A stretch of DNA of 5,884 nucleotides from Gammaproteobacteria bacterium (GCA_002705325.1 PAFS01000022.1:58995-64878); one strand, 5' to 3'; shown: positions 1 to 5,877, counted from the first letter of the stretch. Program-made: numbers and translations. Notes: generated by a model not told the origin, from the letters alone.

Positions 1-156
1 TCGGTTTACCACGAGCAAACAGAGCCATTGATTCATTTCTACACCTCTTGGGTAAAAACGGATCCAGCTGGTGCACCATCCATGAATCGTATTCAAGGTG
101 TGGGCCAGGTTGAGGAAATTCGAGACGAAATTTTTAAAGCGCTCAAAGGCGAGTAA
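1..156 (+). CDS. adk: Adenylate kinase, C-terminal 51 residues (5' end outside window)
   Basis: This is the tail of adenylate kinase, the cytoplasmic enzyme that interconverts ATP + AMP and 2 ADP. The frame is open from base 1 and ends at TAA 154-156. The visible residues start with VYHEQTEPLIHFY, which matches the family's C-terminal YH..T.PLI.FY stretch. They end with GVGQVEEIRDEIFKAL, matching the usual 'G..(S/P)V.E(I/V)...' closing helix. The nucleotide-binding P-loop, the AMP site and the LID lie upstream and cannot be judged. The stop codon is immediately followed by the alr start region, so the two genes are almost certainly co-transcribed and probably translationally coupled. The identification rests on a short fragment but the motif match is good. 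Confidence 0.88.
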   Translation, partial: SVYHEQTEPLIHFYTSWVKTDPAGAPSMNRIQGVGQVEEIRDEIFKALKGE

Positions 157-159
157 TTG

Positions 160-1215
160 ATGAGCCGAAAGCCTCGGCTGATACTTTCGAAACAGGCGTT
201 GGCGGCAAACTACCAGCGCCTGTCTTGGTTTTCGGGTACGGCAGAATGTGCCGCATCGATTAAAGCGAATGCCTATGGTGTTGGCATCGACTTCGCCGCA
301 CCCGTACTGTGGGAAGCAGGCTGTCGAACTTTCTTTGTCGCATATCTGGACGAGGCGATAGCTCTCAGACAGTTAGTACCTGATGCCGTTATTTACGTGT
401 TTCACGGGTTGACTGAACAAGAGTTTGAAATTGCATCAGCGACTCACATTCGACCGGTCATCAATACGCTGGGTGATGCACTCGATCCGGCGCTCGCTGC
501 CTTAAAGCCAGCATTACATGTTGATACCGGGATGCGCCGACTGGGTATTCCTGAATACCAGCACGATCAGTTGATCGAGGTGGCATCGCAATGTCGGCCG
601 TCGCTGTTAATGAGTCATTTGGCATCGGCTGATGAGCCTGAACGTCCTGATAGTGAGCAGCAACGCGCCCTATTTGAGATGATCAGATCAAATCTCGGTA
701 CGGTGTGCCCACCAAGCTCACTTGCCAATACGGCTGGCATATTGCTCGGTGCGTCGTACCATTATGATCTGGTCAGGCCAGGGATTGGCCTTTATGGAGG
801 CTCACCGAATCCTGCTGATCCCAAGGGGTTTGAGGCAGTTGTGACCTGGCATGCTCAGGTTATTGAGCTACAGCAGGTCCGTGCCGGTGACACCATTGGC
901 TATGGTGGCTCCTATGTTGCACCCCGTCACTTGTCTATCGCAACGATTGGTGTCGGTTACGCGGATGGCTATTTGCGCGCGTTAAGTGGCCGAGGTGAAG
1001 TGCTTGTCGAGGGACAACGGTGTCCCATTGTTGGTCGAGTGAGCATGGATTTGATTACAGTTGATGTGAGTACAGTCGAAGACATTAAGGAGGGGACGTG
1101 GGTCGAAATGATGGGCCCCGCGGTTTCCTTGGATACGGTTGCCCAAAAAGCGAATACAATTGGGTATGAGTGTTTGACGCGCCTTGGCGATCGTCTGGAG
1201 CGAGTGATTGTTTGA
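160..1215 (+). CDS. alr: Alanine racemase (PLP-dependent)
   Basis: Alanine racemase converts L-alanine to D-alanine for peptidoglycan stem peptides, in the cytoplasm with pyridoxal phosphate. The protein is 351 residues, close to E. coli Alr (359). Visible landmarks are the PLP lysine in IKANAYGVG (K35), DTGMRRLG (R127), H153 in SHLASAD, RPGIGLYG (R206, facing the PLP ring nitrogen), the catalytic tyrosine in GVGYADGY (Y267), VGRVSMD (M296) and GYECLTRLG (Y336). All the residues needed for activity appear to be present. H120 stands where Bacillus-type enzymes have the carbamylated lysine. The start is ambiguous: TTG at 157 directly abuts the adk stop and ATG at 160 follows it. I chose the ATG, with AAGG at 146-149 as a weak ribosome site. 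Several stretches (AGCRTFFVA.LDE, SLANTAGILLG) resemble alphaproteobacterial rather than enterobacterial Alr. Confidence 0.96.
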   Translation: MSRKPRLILSKQALAANYQRLSWFSGTAECAASIKANAYGVGIDFAAPVLWEAGCRTFFVAYLDEAIALRQLVPDAVIYVFHGLTEQEFEIASATHIRPVINTLGDALDPALAALKPALHVDTGMRRLGIPEYQHDQLIEVASQCRPSLLMSHLASADEPERPDSEQQRALFEMIRSNLGTVCPPSSLANTAGILLGASYHYDLVRPGIGLYGGSPNPADPKGFEAVVTWHAQVIELQQVRAGDTIGYGGSYVAPRHLSIATIGVGYADGYLRALSGRGEVLVEGQRCPIVGRVSMDLITVDVSTVEDIKEGTWVEMMGPAVSLDTVAQKANTIGYECLTRLGDRLERVIV

Positions 1216-1231
1216 ATCGAAATCTGTGTTT

Positions 1232-1236
1232 GAGGT
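1232..1236 (+). promoter_or_regulatory. Ribosome binding site of tsaB
   Basis: GAGGT lies 9 bases before ATG 1246 and 6 bases before an in-frame GTG at 1243. Both starts are possible and differ by one residue. The site lies in the 27-30 base alr-tsaB gap and shows that tsaB has its own translation signal. Confidence 0.6.
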
Positions 1237-1245
1237 CACTGCGTG

Positions 1246-1884
1246 ATGAGTTGTTTATTTATTGACGCATCACGTGATCGATTGTCTGTCGGAATAGAAA
1301 AGGGATCCGACTGGATCGCATATGATGCGATTGAGGGACCTCATGATGCGGTGCTCCTCGATTCGATCCGGTTGCTGTGCATTGAGTCTGGGCAGCCAGT
1401 GAATCAATTGTCGCAATGTGTTGTGATCAACGGCCCAGGGAGTTTTACAGGTCTGCGAATTGCTGTGTCTTGTATTCATGCCCTTGATTTGGTGCATCCA
1501 CTGCGCGTGTTACCTGTCGATCAACTCTCACTGTTGGCAGCGGCAAGTCAGAACGAAGCTGACCATGCATTACTCGATGCGCGAATGAATGAGGTCTATG
1601 TTGGATTCGACCGACAAGCAGATGGAACGTTCGGTTGTCTCGAACTGATGTCAGTAAATGCGCTCGACGGAGAACATGCGTGGATCTGTCACGCTGAAGA
1701 AATAAATCGGTTTCCCATATCGCCAATTCCTGTTTCGCCGACACTTGATACCCTCAGACGCTTGGCATCAGGCATGGATTCATCGAAGTGGATTCCTGGG
1801 CAGCAACTCACACCTTTGTATTTGCGGCAAACTGTGTCATGGAAACCGCTCTCTGAGCAGCCATCGAAATTATATGACTATTGA
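1246..1884 (+). CDS. tsaB: tRNA threonylcarbamoyladenosine biosynthesis protein TsaB
   Basis: TsaB (YeaZ) is a catalytically inactive ASKHA-fold partner of TsaD. With TsaE it supports transfer of the threonylcarbamoyl group to A37 of ANN-decoding tRNAs (t6A). The protein is 212 residues, slightly shorter than E. coli TsaB (231). It opens with a beta-strand of the type 'LFIDASRDRLSVGI', corresponding to the family's 'IDTS....SVAL'. It carries the signature GPGSFTGLRI (from residue 63), then the DARMNEVY motif (about 111-118) at the TsaD-contacting helix region. The ending PLYLRQTVSWK corresponds to the family's 'P.YLRN.VAWK'. The gene follows alr by about 30 bases, and its last 11 bases overlap uppP. 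Proximity to adk is known from Pseudomonas-like genomes. No odd residues were noticed. Confidence 0.95.
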   Translation: MSCLFIDASRDRLSVGIEKGSDWIAYDAIEGPHDAVLLDSIRLLCIESGQPVNQLSQCVVINGPGSFTGLRIAVSCIHALDLVHPLRVLPVDQLSLLAAASQNEADHALLDARMNEVYVGFDRQADGTFGCLELMSVNALDGEHAWICHAEEINRFPISPIPVSPTLDTLRRLASGMDSSKWIPGQQLTPLYLRQTVSWKPLSEQPSKLYDY

Positions 1885-2671
1885 GCACGCATTTTTTCTG
1901 GCACTCATTCAGGGCTTGACAGAGTTCCTTCCAATCTCGAGTTCTGCACATTTGATTTTACCTTCAGCCGTCTTTGGATGGCCGGATCAGGGATTAGCTT
2001 TCGACGTCGCGGTTCACTTTGGTTCTTTGGGAGCCGTGATACTTAGTTTGCGTCTCGAGATTCAGAGGATTTCAACAGGCATGCTTGTTGGGATGGGCCG
2101 ACGCTATCCAAGGCACGCAAAGCTCGGTTGGTTTATTGGTTTGGCGACGTTACCCGCGGTCTTCGTGGGTTTGATCGCTCAAGACTTCATCGAAACAGAG
2201 CTTCGTAGTGACATGGTCATCGGCTGGGCGACGATCGGATTTGGACTATTGCTGTGGTGGGCACACTATCAAAAAGGTCGTGGGGGTTTCGTCCGAATAC
2301 GACTCAAAGAAGCGTTAGTTATCGGTTTAGCACAAGTACTCGCATTGATTCCTGGGACCTCGCGCTCAGGAATCACCTTGACCGCTGGACTCTGGCTGGG
2401 CTTATCGCGTCGAGTTGCGGCGAAGTTCTCATTCTTGCTCTCGGTACCGATTATTTTGGGAGCCGCCCTGCTGAAGACGAAGGATCTGCTTGAGACATCT
2501 GATCCAGTGGCTTGGGATCTGATTGCGACTGGCATCGTGGTTAGTTTTACTTCTGCGTATCTTTGTATTCGTCTGTTCCTTGCATTGATCCAGCACGTGG
2601 GATTACTTCCGTTTGTTGCCTATCGCCTTGCGCTTGGTCTGATATTACTCATGCTTCTTGTCAGATATTGA
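1874..2671 (+). CDS. uppP: Undecaprenyl-diphosphate phosphatase (BacA family)
   Basis: This inner-membrane enzyme removes a phosphate from undecaprenyl diphosphate, recycling the lipid carrier used for peptidoglycan and other surface polymers; overproduction is known to give bacitracin resistance. The protein is 265 residues (E. coli 273) and mostly hydrophobic, with several membrane helices. It has the two family motifs. The first is QGLTEFLPISSSAH (Q13, E17, S22-S24, H26), matching the (E/Q)xxxE motif. The second is PGTSRSG at 160-166, with R164 as the essential arginine. A longer frame runs upstream inside tsaB to 1745, but those 43 residues do not look like UppP. The family N-terminus begins at ATG 1874, which overlaps the tsaB end by 11 bases. 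No clear ribosome site precedes it, so coupling to tsaB translation is likely. Confidence 0.96.
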   Translation: MTIEHAFFLALIQGLTEFLPISSSAHLILPSAVFGWPDQGLAFDVAVHFGSLGAVILSLRLEIQRISTGMLVGMGRRYPRHAKLGWFIGLATLPAVFVGLIAQDFIETELRSDMVIGWATIGFGLLLWWAHYQKGRGGFVRIRLKEALVIGLAQVLALIPGTSRSGITLTAGLWLGLSRRVAAKFSFLLSVPIILGAALLKTKDLLETSDPVAWDLIATGIVVSFTSAYLCIRLFLALIQHVGLLPFVAYRLALGLILLMLLVRY

Positions 2672-2745
2672 CCCGAGGTCCCATTGGTGACTATCTGACC
2701 AGCCAGTGACTACAGTCTCTTCAGGTCATATTGAGGAGCGTTTCA
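2672..2745 (+). other. Intergenic gap between uppP and the gacA-like locus
   Basis: This 74-base gap is the largest between genes before the window's tail. It contains a short GACC-CGA-GGTC inverted repeat at 2670-2680 with a 3-base loop and no T-run. A 5-base pair TGACC (2696-2700) and GGTCA (2724-2728) is separated by 23 bases. GTGACTA occurs twice, near 2687 and 2706. None of these is strong enough to call a terminator or operator. No well-spaced promoter hexamers were found, though a weak promoter cannot be ruled out. Confidence 0.4.
2733..2738 (+). promoter_or_regulatory. Strong Shine-Dalgarno site of the gacA-like locus
   Basis: GAGGAG lies 7 bases before ATG 2746, making this the best ribosome site in the window. 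It selects ATG 2746 over the in-frame TTG at 2731, which overlaps the Shine-Dalgarno site itself. Translation initiation of the broken gene is therefore intact even though the frame is interrupted 66 codons later. Confidence 0.75.
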
Positions 2746-2946
2746 ATGCATATTTCAGTGGGTGCTGTGTCGCACCAAATTTTATTTCTTGAGGCCGTAG
2801 AAGCAGCTGTTGTTGGTTCCGAGTTTCAAGTCATCACATCCCCATTTAAAGAGCGATTGGCGCTTGATGAGTTTGTAATGACTCCACCGCGGAGTTTGAT
2901 TCTCGACGGGAATTGCCCAACGCAAAGTCCGCTGGTGACGGGTTGA
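2746..2946 (+). CDS. Truncated receiver-domain fragment of the GacA-like regulator
   Basis: This 66-residue reading frame starts at ATG 2746 behind a strong GAGGAG site and ends at TGA 2944. It covers the first half of a CheY-like receiver: strand 1 (ISVGAVSH), helix 1, strand 2 and strand 3 with LILD54. The acidic pair after strand 1, D8-D9 in GacA, is V8-S9 here, so metal-dependent phosphorylation is not expected. The fragment ends before helix 3, so it could not fold as a complete receiver alone. It is probably a non-functional product, kept translatable only by its ribosome site. Confidence 0.45.
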   Translation: MHISVGAVSHQILFLEAVEAAVVGSEFQVITSPFKERLALDEFVMTPPRSLILDGNCPTQSPLVTG

Positions 2947-3048
2947 TCGGGCGAAAAGGGTGCTCCCCGATACGTTGATCTTGTCTATTTACGGTCTATT
3001 CGTGCTATCGAATGCCAATCGTTACTATCACTTGGCGTCTCTGGATTA

Positions 3049-3396
3049 ATGGATGCCAGTTGCTCGAGCGATAACGTCGTCGGTGCGCTTCGGAAGCTGA
3101 CACGGAAGGAAGTGCATTTGGCGCCAAATGTTACACAGGCGTTGGCATTGAGTCGGTTCCGATCAGCGAACCCGTTCGATGAGCTGTCACGGCGTGAACT
3201 CACGGTGTGTGATTTGGTCATTGAAGGTAGTCGGACGCTTGAGATTGCACAGCAGTTGGCGGTATCAGCGAAAACGATCAATTCCTATCGATACAGAATA
3301 TTTGAAAAACTTGGGTTCGATTCTGATGTTGAGTTAACACACTTAGCCTACAACCATGGCCGGAAGGGAGTAGAATCAACCCATGGTCGAGTTTGA
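3049..3396 (+). CDS. LuxR/GacA-type DNA-binding domain fragment, possibly expressed alone
   Basis: This 115-residue frame begins at ATG 3049 in the last part of the receiver. Residues 1-15 match the final receiver helix, with CSSDNVVGALRKL corresponding to 'C...E.V.AIR.V'. A short linker follows, then a LuxR-type helix-turn-helix at about residues 43-105. It contains FDELSRREL and a recognition segment SAKTINSYRYRIFEKLGF that is nearly the GacA/UvrY consensus (SPKTVN.YRYRIFEKL), then SDVELTHLA. No clear ribosome site precedes ATG 3049, so independent translation is uncertain. The ATG overlaps a +1-frame TAA at 3047-3049. The 3' end overlaps uvrC by 14 bases. It could act as an unregulated DNA-binding domain or be the remnant of a dead gene. 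Confidence 0.55.
   Translation: MDASCSSDNVVGALRKLTRKEVHLAPNVTQALALSRFRSANPFDELSRRELTVCDLVIEGSRTLEIAQQLAVSAKTINSYRYRIFEKLGFDSDVELTHLAYNHGRKGVESTHGRV
3362..3370 (+). promoter_or_regulatory. Probable ribosome binding site of uvrC
   Basis: The purine-rich GGAAGGGAG lies 12 bases before ATG 3383, inside the end of the gacA-like frame. The spacing is longer than ideal. No better start is visible, because the protein from ATG 3383 already begins as UvrC proteins do. Confidence 0.5.
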
Positions 3397-5200
3397 TTCC
3401 GCACGATTTCTGAAAAGCCTAACGGTTCGCCCTGGTGTCTATCAAATGAAAGACGCTGATGGTCATATTTTATATGTCGGCAAAGCGAAGAACCTCAGGG
3501 CTCGCGTGTCGAGCTATTTTCGTGGCAGTGGACTTGCGTCGAAGACGCTGGTGATGGTGGCTAAGATTGCACACGTCGATATTACGGTCACGCGAAACGA
3601 GGTGGAGGCGTTGCTGCTCGAGCAAAACCTGATCAAGGATTCGAGGCCTCCCTACAATATTTTACTGCGGGATGATAAGTCATACCCCTACGTGTACATG
3701 AATACAGCGCATCCTTACCCAGGGCTTTATTACCGGCGGGGGAATCGCCAAAGTACCGGGAAAACCTTTGGCCCGTTTCCTTCTGCTGGATCTGTAAAGT
3801 CAACACTCAATTTGATACAGAAGACTTTTCAAATTCGACAGTGTGAAGAGAGCGTTTTTCAGAATCGCAGTCGACCATGTTTGCAATATCAGATTGGTCG
3901 ATGCAGCGCGCCTTGCGTCGGATTTGTGAGCCCAGATGACTATGCAGAAGACTTGGAGGATACACGCCTGTTTCTTGAGGGTCGAAGTGGCGAATTAATT
4001 GTGTCACTCGAAGCCCGAATGGATGAGGCCAGTCAATCACTTGAGTTTGAAAAAGCTGCACGGTATCGCAATACAATCGCTCGCGTTCGTCGTGTTCAAT
4101 CTGAGCAGGTGATGGAAAGTGATTCAGCTGATCTTGATGTGATTGCAGTATTCGAGCAACGTAGCGGGATTTGCATTGCAATTTTAAGTGTGCGCGGCGG
4201 TCGCGTTCTCGGAGTCAACAGCCAATTTCCCGATGCTGGACTTTTAGAAACACCCGAGGAGATCTTAGATGCATTTATCCCTCAGTATTACCTTGCCTCA
4301 GCGCGCGCTATTCCAGCCGAGCTCATTTGTTCGCACGAAATCAAGGAGACAAACTTAGTGTCAGAGGCACTTAGCCAGGCTTGTGGTAAGAAAGTTCGGA
4401 TTGCCCACGCTGTTCGCGGAGTTCGCCAACAGTTCCTGGCGTTGGCGAAGACTAACGCCGAGGAGGCTCTGGCTTTGCGTCTCGCAACTCGCGATGGACA
4501 GGCGAAACGACTCATGGATTTTGCCGAGCGCTTTAAATGCGATGCACCCGAGCGAATTGAATGTTTCGATATTAGTCATACCTCTGGCGAGGCAACGGTA
4601 GCGAGTTGTGTTGTGTTCGATGCGTCTGGTCCTTTGAAGAGTGACTACCGGATATTCAATATTTCGGATGTCACTGCAGGCGATGATTACGCCGCAATGC
4701 GTCAGGCATTGACGCGTCGATATCGTCGAGTGAAATCAGGGGAAGTACCGCTCCCGGATGTCTTGGTTATCGATGGAGGAAAAGGGCAACTGTCTGAAGC
4801 GATCAGTATTCTGGGCGAACTGGGTGTGCACGACGTATTTCTGCTCGGTGTGTCAAAAGGTCCTTCTCGAAAGGCTGGTTTTGAATTACTGCATCGAGCG
4901 GATACGGGCGAAGAGTTAAGTCTTCCGAGTACCGCTCCCGCGTTACATTTGATTCAGCATATTCGTGACGAGGCGCACCGCTTCGCAATTACAAAACATC
5001 GCCAGGCACGTGGTAAGGCACGAGCCCAGAGTCCGCTTGAAGGTATTCCTGGAGTCGGTGCTAAAAGACGGCAATCTTTATTACGGCATTTTGGAGGTAT
5101 GAGAGAATTAGCAAGAGCAAGTGCGTCTGATATCGCAAAGGTGGCAGGAATGAGTCAACAAACTGCAGAATTGGTGTACTCTGCGTTGCACAGTGACTGA
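3383..5200 (+). CDS. uvrC: Excinuclease ABC subunit C
   Basis: UvrC is the nuclease of nucleotide excision repair. It joins the UvrB-DNA complex and cuts on both sides of the lesion. The protein is 605 residues (E. coli 610) and complete. The N-terminal GIY-YIG nuclease has GVY at 18-20, YVG at 31-33, R41 and the EALLLE glutamates (75-80), and makes the 3' cut. Cysteines 154, 166, 174 and 178 match the iron-sulfur cluster spacing described for UvrC. A UVR (UvrB-binding) motif lies at about 204-239, including LEFEKAARYRN. The RNase H-like domain for the 5' cut shows D396 (ECFDISHTSG), D464 (VIDGGKGQL) and H532 (RDEAHRFAI). Tandem helix-hairpin-helix motifs fill about 552-605 (IPGVGAKRRQSLLRHFGG). 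It overlaps the gacA-like frame by 14 bases and precedes pgsA by 9, the usual gammaproteobacterial order. All key residues are present. Confidence 0.98.
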   Translation: MVEFDSARFLKSLTVRPGVYQMKDADGHILYVGKAKNLRARVSSYFRGSGLASKTLVMVAKIAHVDITVTRNEVEALLLEQNLIKDSRPPYNILLRDDKSYPYVYMNTAHPYPGLYYRRGNRQSTGKTFGPFPSAGSVKSTLNLIQKTFQIRQCEESVFQNRSRPCLQYQIGRCSAPCVGFVSPDDYAEDLEDTRLFLEGRSGELIVSLEARMDEASQSLEFEKAARYRNTIARVRRVQSEQVMESDSADLDVIAVFEQRSGICIAILSVRGGRVLGVNSQFPDAGLLETPEEILDAFIPQYYLASARAIPAELICSHEIKETNLVSEALSQACGKKVRIAHAVRGVRQQFLALAKTNAEEALALRLATRDGQAKRLMDFAERFKCDAPERIECFDISHTSGEATVASCVVFDASGPLKSDYRIFNISDVTAGDDYAAMRQALTRRYRRVKSGEVPLPDVLVIDGGKGQLSEAISILGELGVHDVFLLGVSKGPSRKAGFELLHRADTGEELSLPSTAPALHLIQHIRDEAHRFAITKHRQARGKARAQSPLEGIPGVGAKRRQSLLRHFGGMRELARASASDIAKVAGMSQQTAELVYSALHSD

Positions 5201-5203
5201 GAG
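5199..5203 (+). promoter_or_regulatory. Ribosome binding site of pgsA
   Basis: GAGAG, overlapping the uvrC stop codon, lies 6 bases before the GTG start at 5210. It supports that GTG as the pgsA start and suggests coupling between uvrC termination and pgsA initiation. Confidence 0.6.
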
Positions 5204-5209
5204 ATCTTT

Positions 5210-5764
5210 GTGAACTTACCGAACTTTTTAACGTTATTACGTGTCGTTCTGATTCCTGTCCTTGTTCTCGTCTGGTTTATTCCATCACAGTATGCAGGCG
5301 AGATTTCAGCACTTGTGTTTTTGATAGCCGCGGCGACAGACTGGCTTGATGGGTGGCTTGCACGTCGCTGGCAGCAGGAATCAGCGTTCGGTGCTTTTCT
5401 TGATCCTGTCGCAGATAAATTGATGGTAGCGGCCGCTCTCGTTTTACTGGTCGATGCATTTGATTCGGTGTTGGTGACGTTATCCGCTGTCGTGATTATC
5501 GGCCGGGAAATTGTGGTCAGTGCCTTGCGAGAGTGGATGTCTGAAATTGGACAGCGTGCGCATGTTGCAGTCAGTTGGCTCGGTAAGGTGAAGACTGCGG
5601 TGCAAATGCTTGCGATTACAGTCTGTCTTGCGCTTCCTGTCGAAGAAACACTGTTGCATCCCGGTCTTTGGATTTTAGTGATCGCGGCACTATTGACCCT
5701 ATGGTCGATGGGTACCTACCTCAAGGCAGCGTGGCCCCATCTCAGTTCATCGACCACCGATTGA
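5210..5764 (+). CDS. pgsA: CDP-diacylglycerol-glycerol-3-phosphate 3-phosphatidyltransferase
   Basis: PgsA is an inner-membrane enzyme that joins CDP-diacylglycerol and glycerol-3-phosphate to give phosphatidylglycerophosphate. This is the committed step to phosphatidylglycerol and cardiolipin. The protein is 184 residues (E. coli 182). It starts MNLPNFLTLLR, like the family's 'NIP..LTL.R', at a GTG codon. The CDP-alcohol phosphotransferase signature is complete at residues 44-69: D44, D47-G48, A51-R52, G61, D65 and D69 with exact family spacing. Hydrophobic stretches at roughly 8-23, 32-43, 71-84, 87-105, 126-142 and 152-168 are consistent with six membrane segments. The gene sits 9 bases after uvrC and is the last gene of the visible run. 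In relatives tRNA genes often follow pgsA, but none is seen in the 120 bases here. Confidence 0.97.
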   Translation: MNLPNFLTLLRVVLIPVLVLVWFIPSQYAGEISALVFLIAAATDWLDGWLARRWQQESAFGAFLDPVADKLMVAAALVLLVDAFDSVLVTLSAVVIIGREIVVSALREWMSEIGQRAHVAVSWLGKVKTAVQMLAITVCLALPVEETLLHPGLWILVIAALLTLWSMGTYLKAAWPHLSSSTTD

Positions 5765-5785
5765 GAATCAAATAAAGACTTGAAT

Positions 5786-5835
5786 CCGCTGTATCGTTGT
5801 TTAGCGGGTGATCAGTAATCGTCTGATCCGCCGCT
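5786..5835 (+). repeat. Overlapping inverted repeats after pgsA (possible transcript-end hairpin)
   Basis: The main hairpin spans 5803-5835. AGCGG (5803-5807) pairs with CCGCT (5831-5835), followed by a 2x2 internal mismatch. GATCAG (5810-5815) then pairs with CTGATC (5823-5828) around a 7-base loop. A second CCGCT at 5786-5790 can instead pair with the same AGCGG. The two pairings exclude each other. No T-run follows, so it is not a classical intrinsic terminator, though it could protect or pause the 3' end of the operon transcript. Confidence 0.5.
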
Positions 5836-5848
5836 AATGACACATCGC

Positions 5849-5877
5849 TTGAGTATTCGATGCAATCGTCTTGTGAT
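5849..5877 (+). promoter_or_regulatory. Weak candidate sigma70 promoter for a gene beyond the window
   Basis: TTGAGT (5849-5854) and TGTGAT (5872-5877) are separated by 17 bases, each matching 4 of 6 consensus positions. The location downstream of pgsA fits a new transcription unit, but a match of this quality occurs often by chance. Confidence 0.2.

Larger units (their letters stand above)
2746..3396 (+). pseudogene. gacA: Interrupted GacA/UvrY-family response regulator
   Basis: GacA/UvrY is the response regulator of the GacS/BarA system, which in gammaproteobacteria drives the CsrA-sequestering small RNAs. Read through, this locus has 216 codons before its final stop, against about 214-218 in the family, and lies immediately before uvrC as expected. 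The frame is broken by TGA 2944-2946 (codon 67). Register with GacA is kept on both sides: D54 (codon 2905-2907) is at the phosphoacceptor position, and G97 in LLSLGVSG matches 'LLQAGAAG'. Between about 2942 and 2995 the +1 frame reads RAKRVLPDTLILSIYG, which resembles the missing receiver helix and strand, so two compensating indels are likely. The receiver is also degenerate: V8 and S9 replace the acidic pair, and A104 replaces the conserved lysine. The C-terminal LuxR-type helix-turn-helix is well conserved. It may be a decayed gene, a sequencing or assembly error, or a split gene. Confidence 0.7.

Noticed and set aside
1745..1873. 43-residue N-terminal extension of UppP inside tsaB
   Set aside because: The extension has no similarity to the family N-terminus, lies fully within the end of tsaB in another frame, and the normal UppP start is ATG 1874.
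2944..2946. TGA read as selenocysteine or tryptophan
   Set aside because: alr, tsaB, uppP, uvrC and pgsA all use TGA as their stop. The position is not a conserved Cys or Trp in GacA, and no SECIS-like hairpin was apparent.
2935..2950. Programmed +1 frameshift at GGT TGA, like prfB, that would rescue the gacA-like frame
   Set aside because: No Shine-Dalgarno-like stimulator lies just upstream, and glycine tRNA re-pairing from GGT to GTT is poor. The +1 frame also ends at TAA 3047, so a second shift would be needed.
3356..3373. Five-codon minigene (ATG 3356 to TAG 3371) just before uvrC, in the uvrC frame
   Set aside because: It is too short to interpret, its CAACCATGG context simply resembles the CAACCCATGG at the uvrC start, and it lies inside the gacA-like coding frame.
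3807..4181. 124-codon minus-strand frame within uvrC, and other antisense frames in alr, tsaB and uvrC
   Set aside because: These lie opposite strongly conserved coding sequence, lack ribosome sites and show no protein motifs, so they are shadows.
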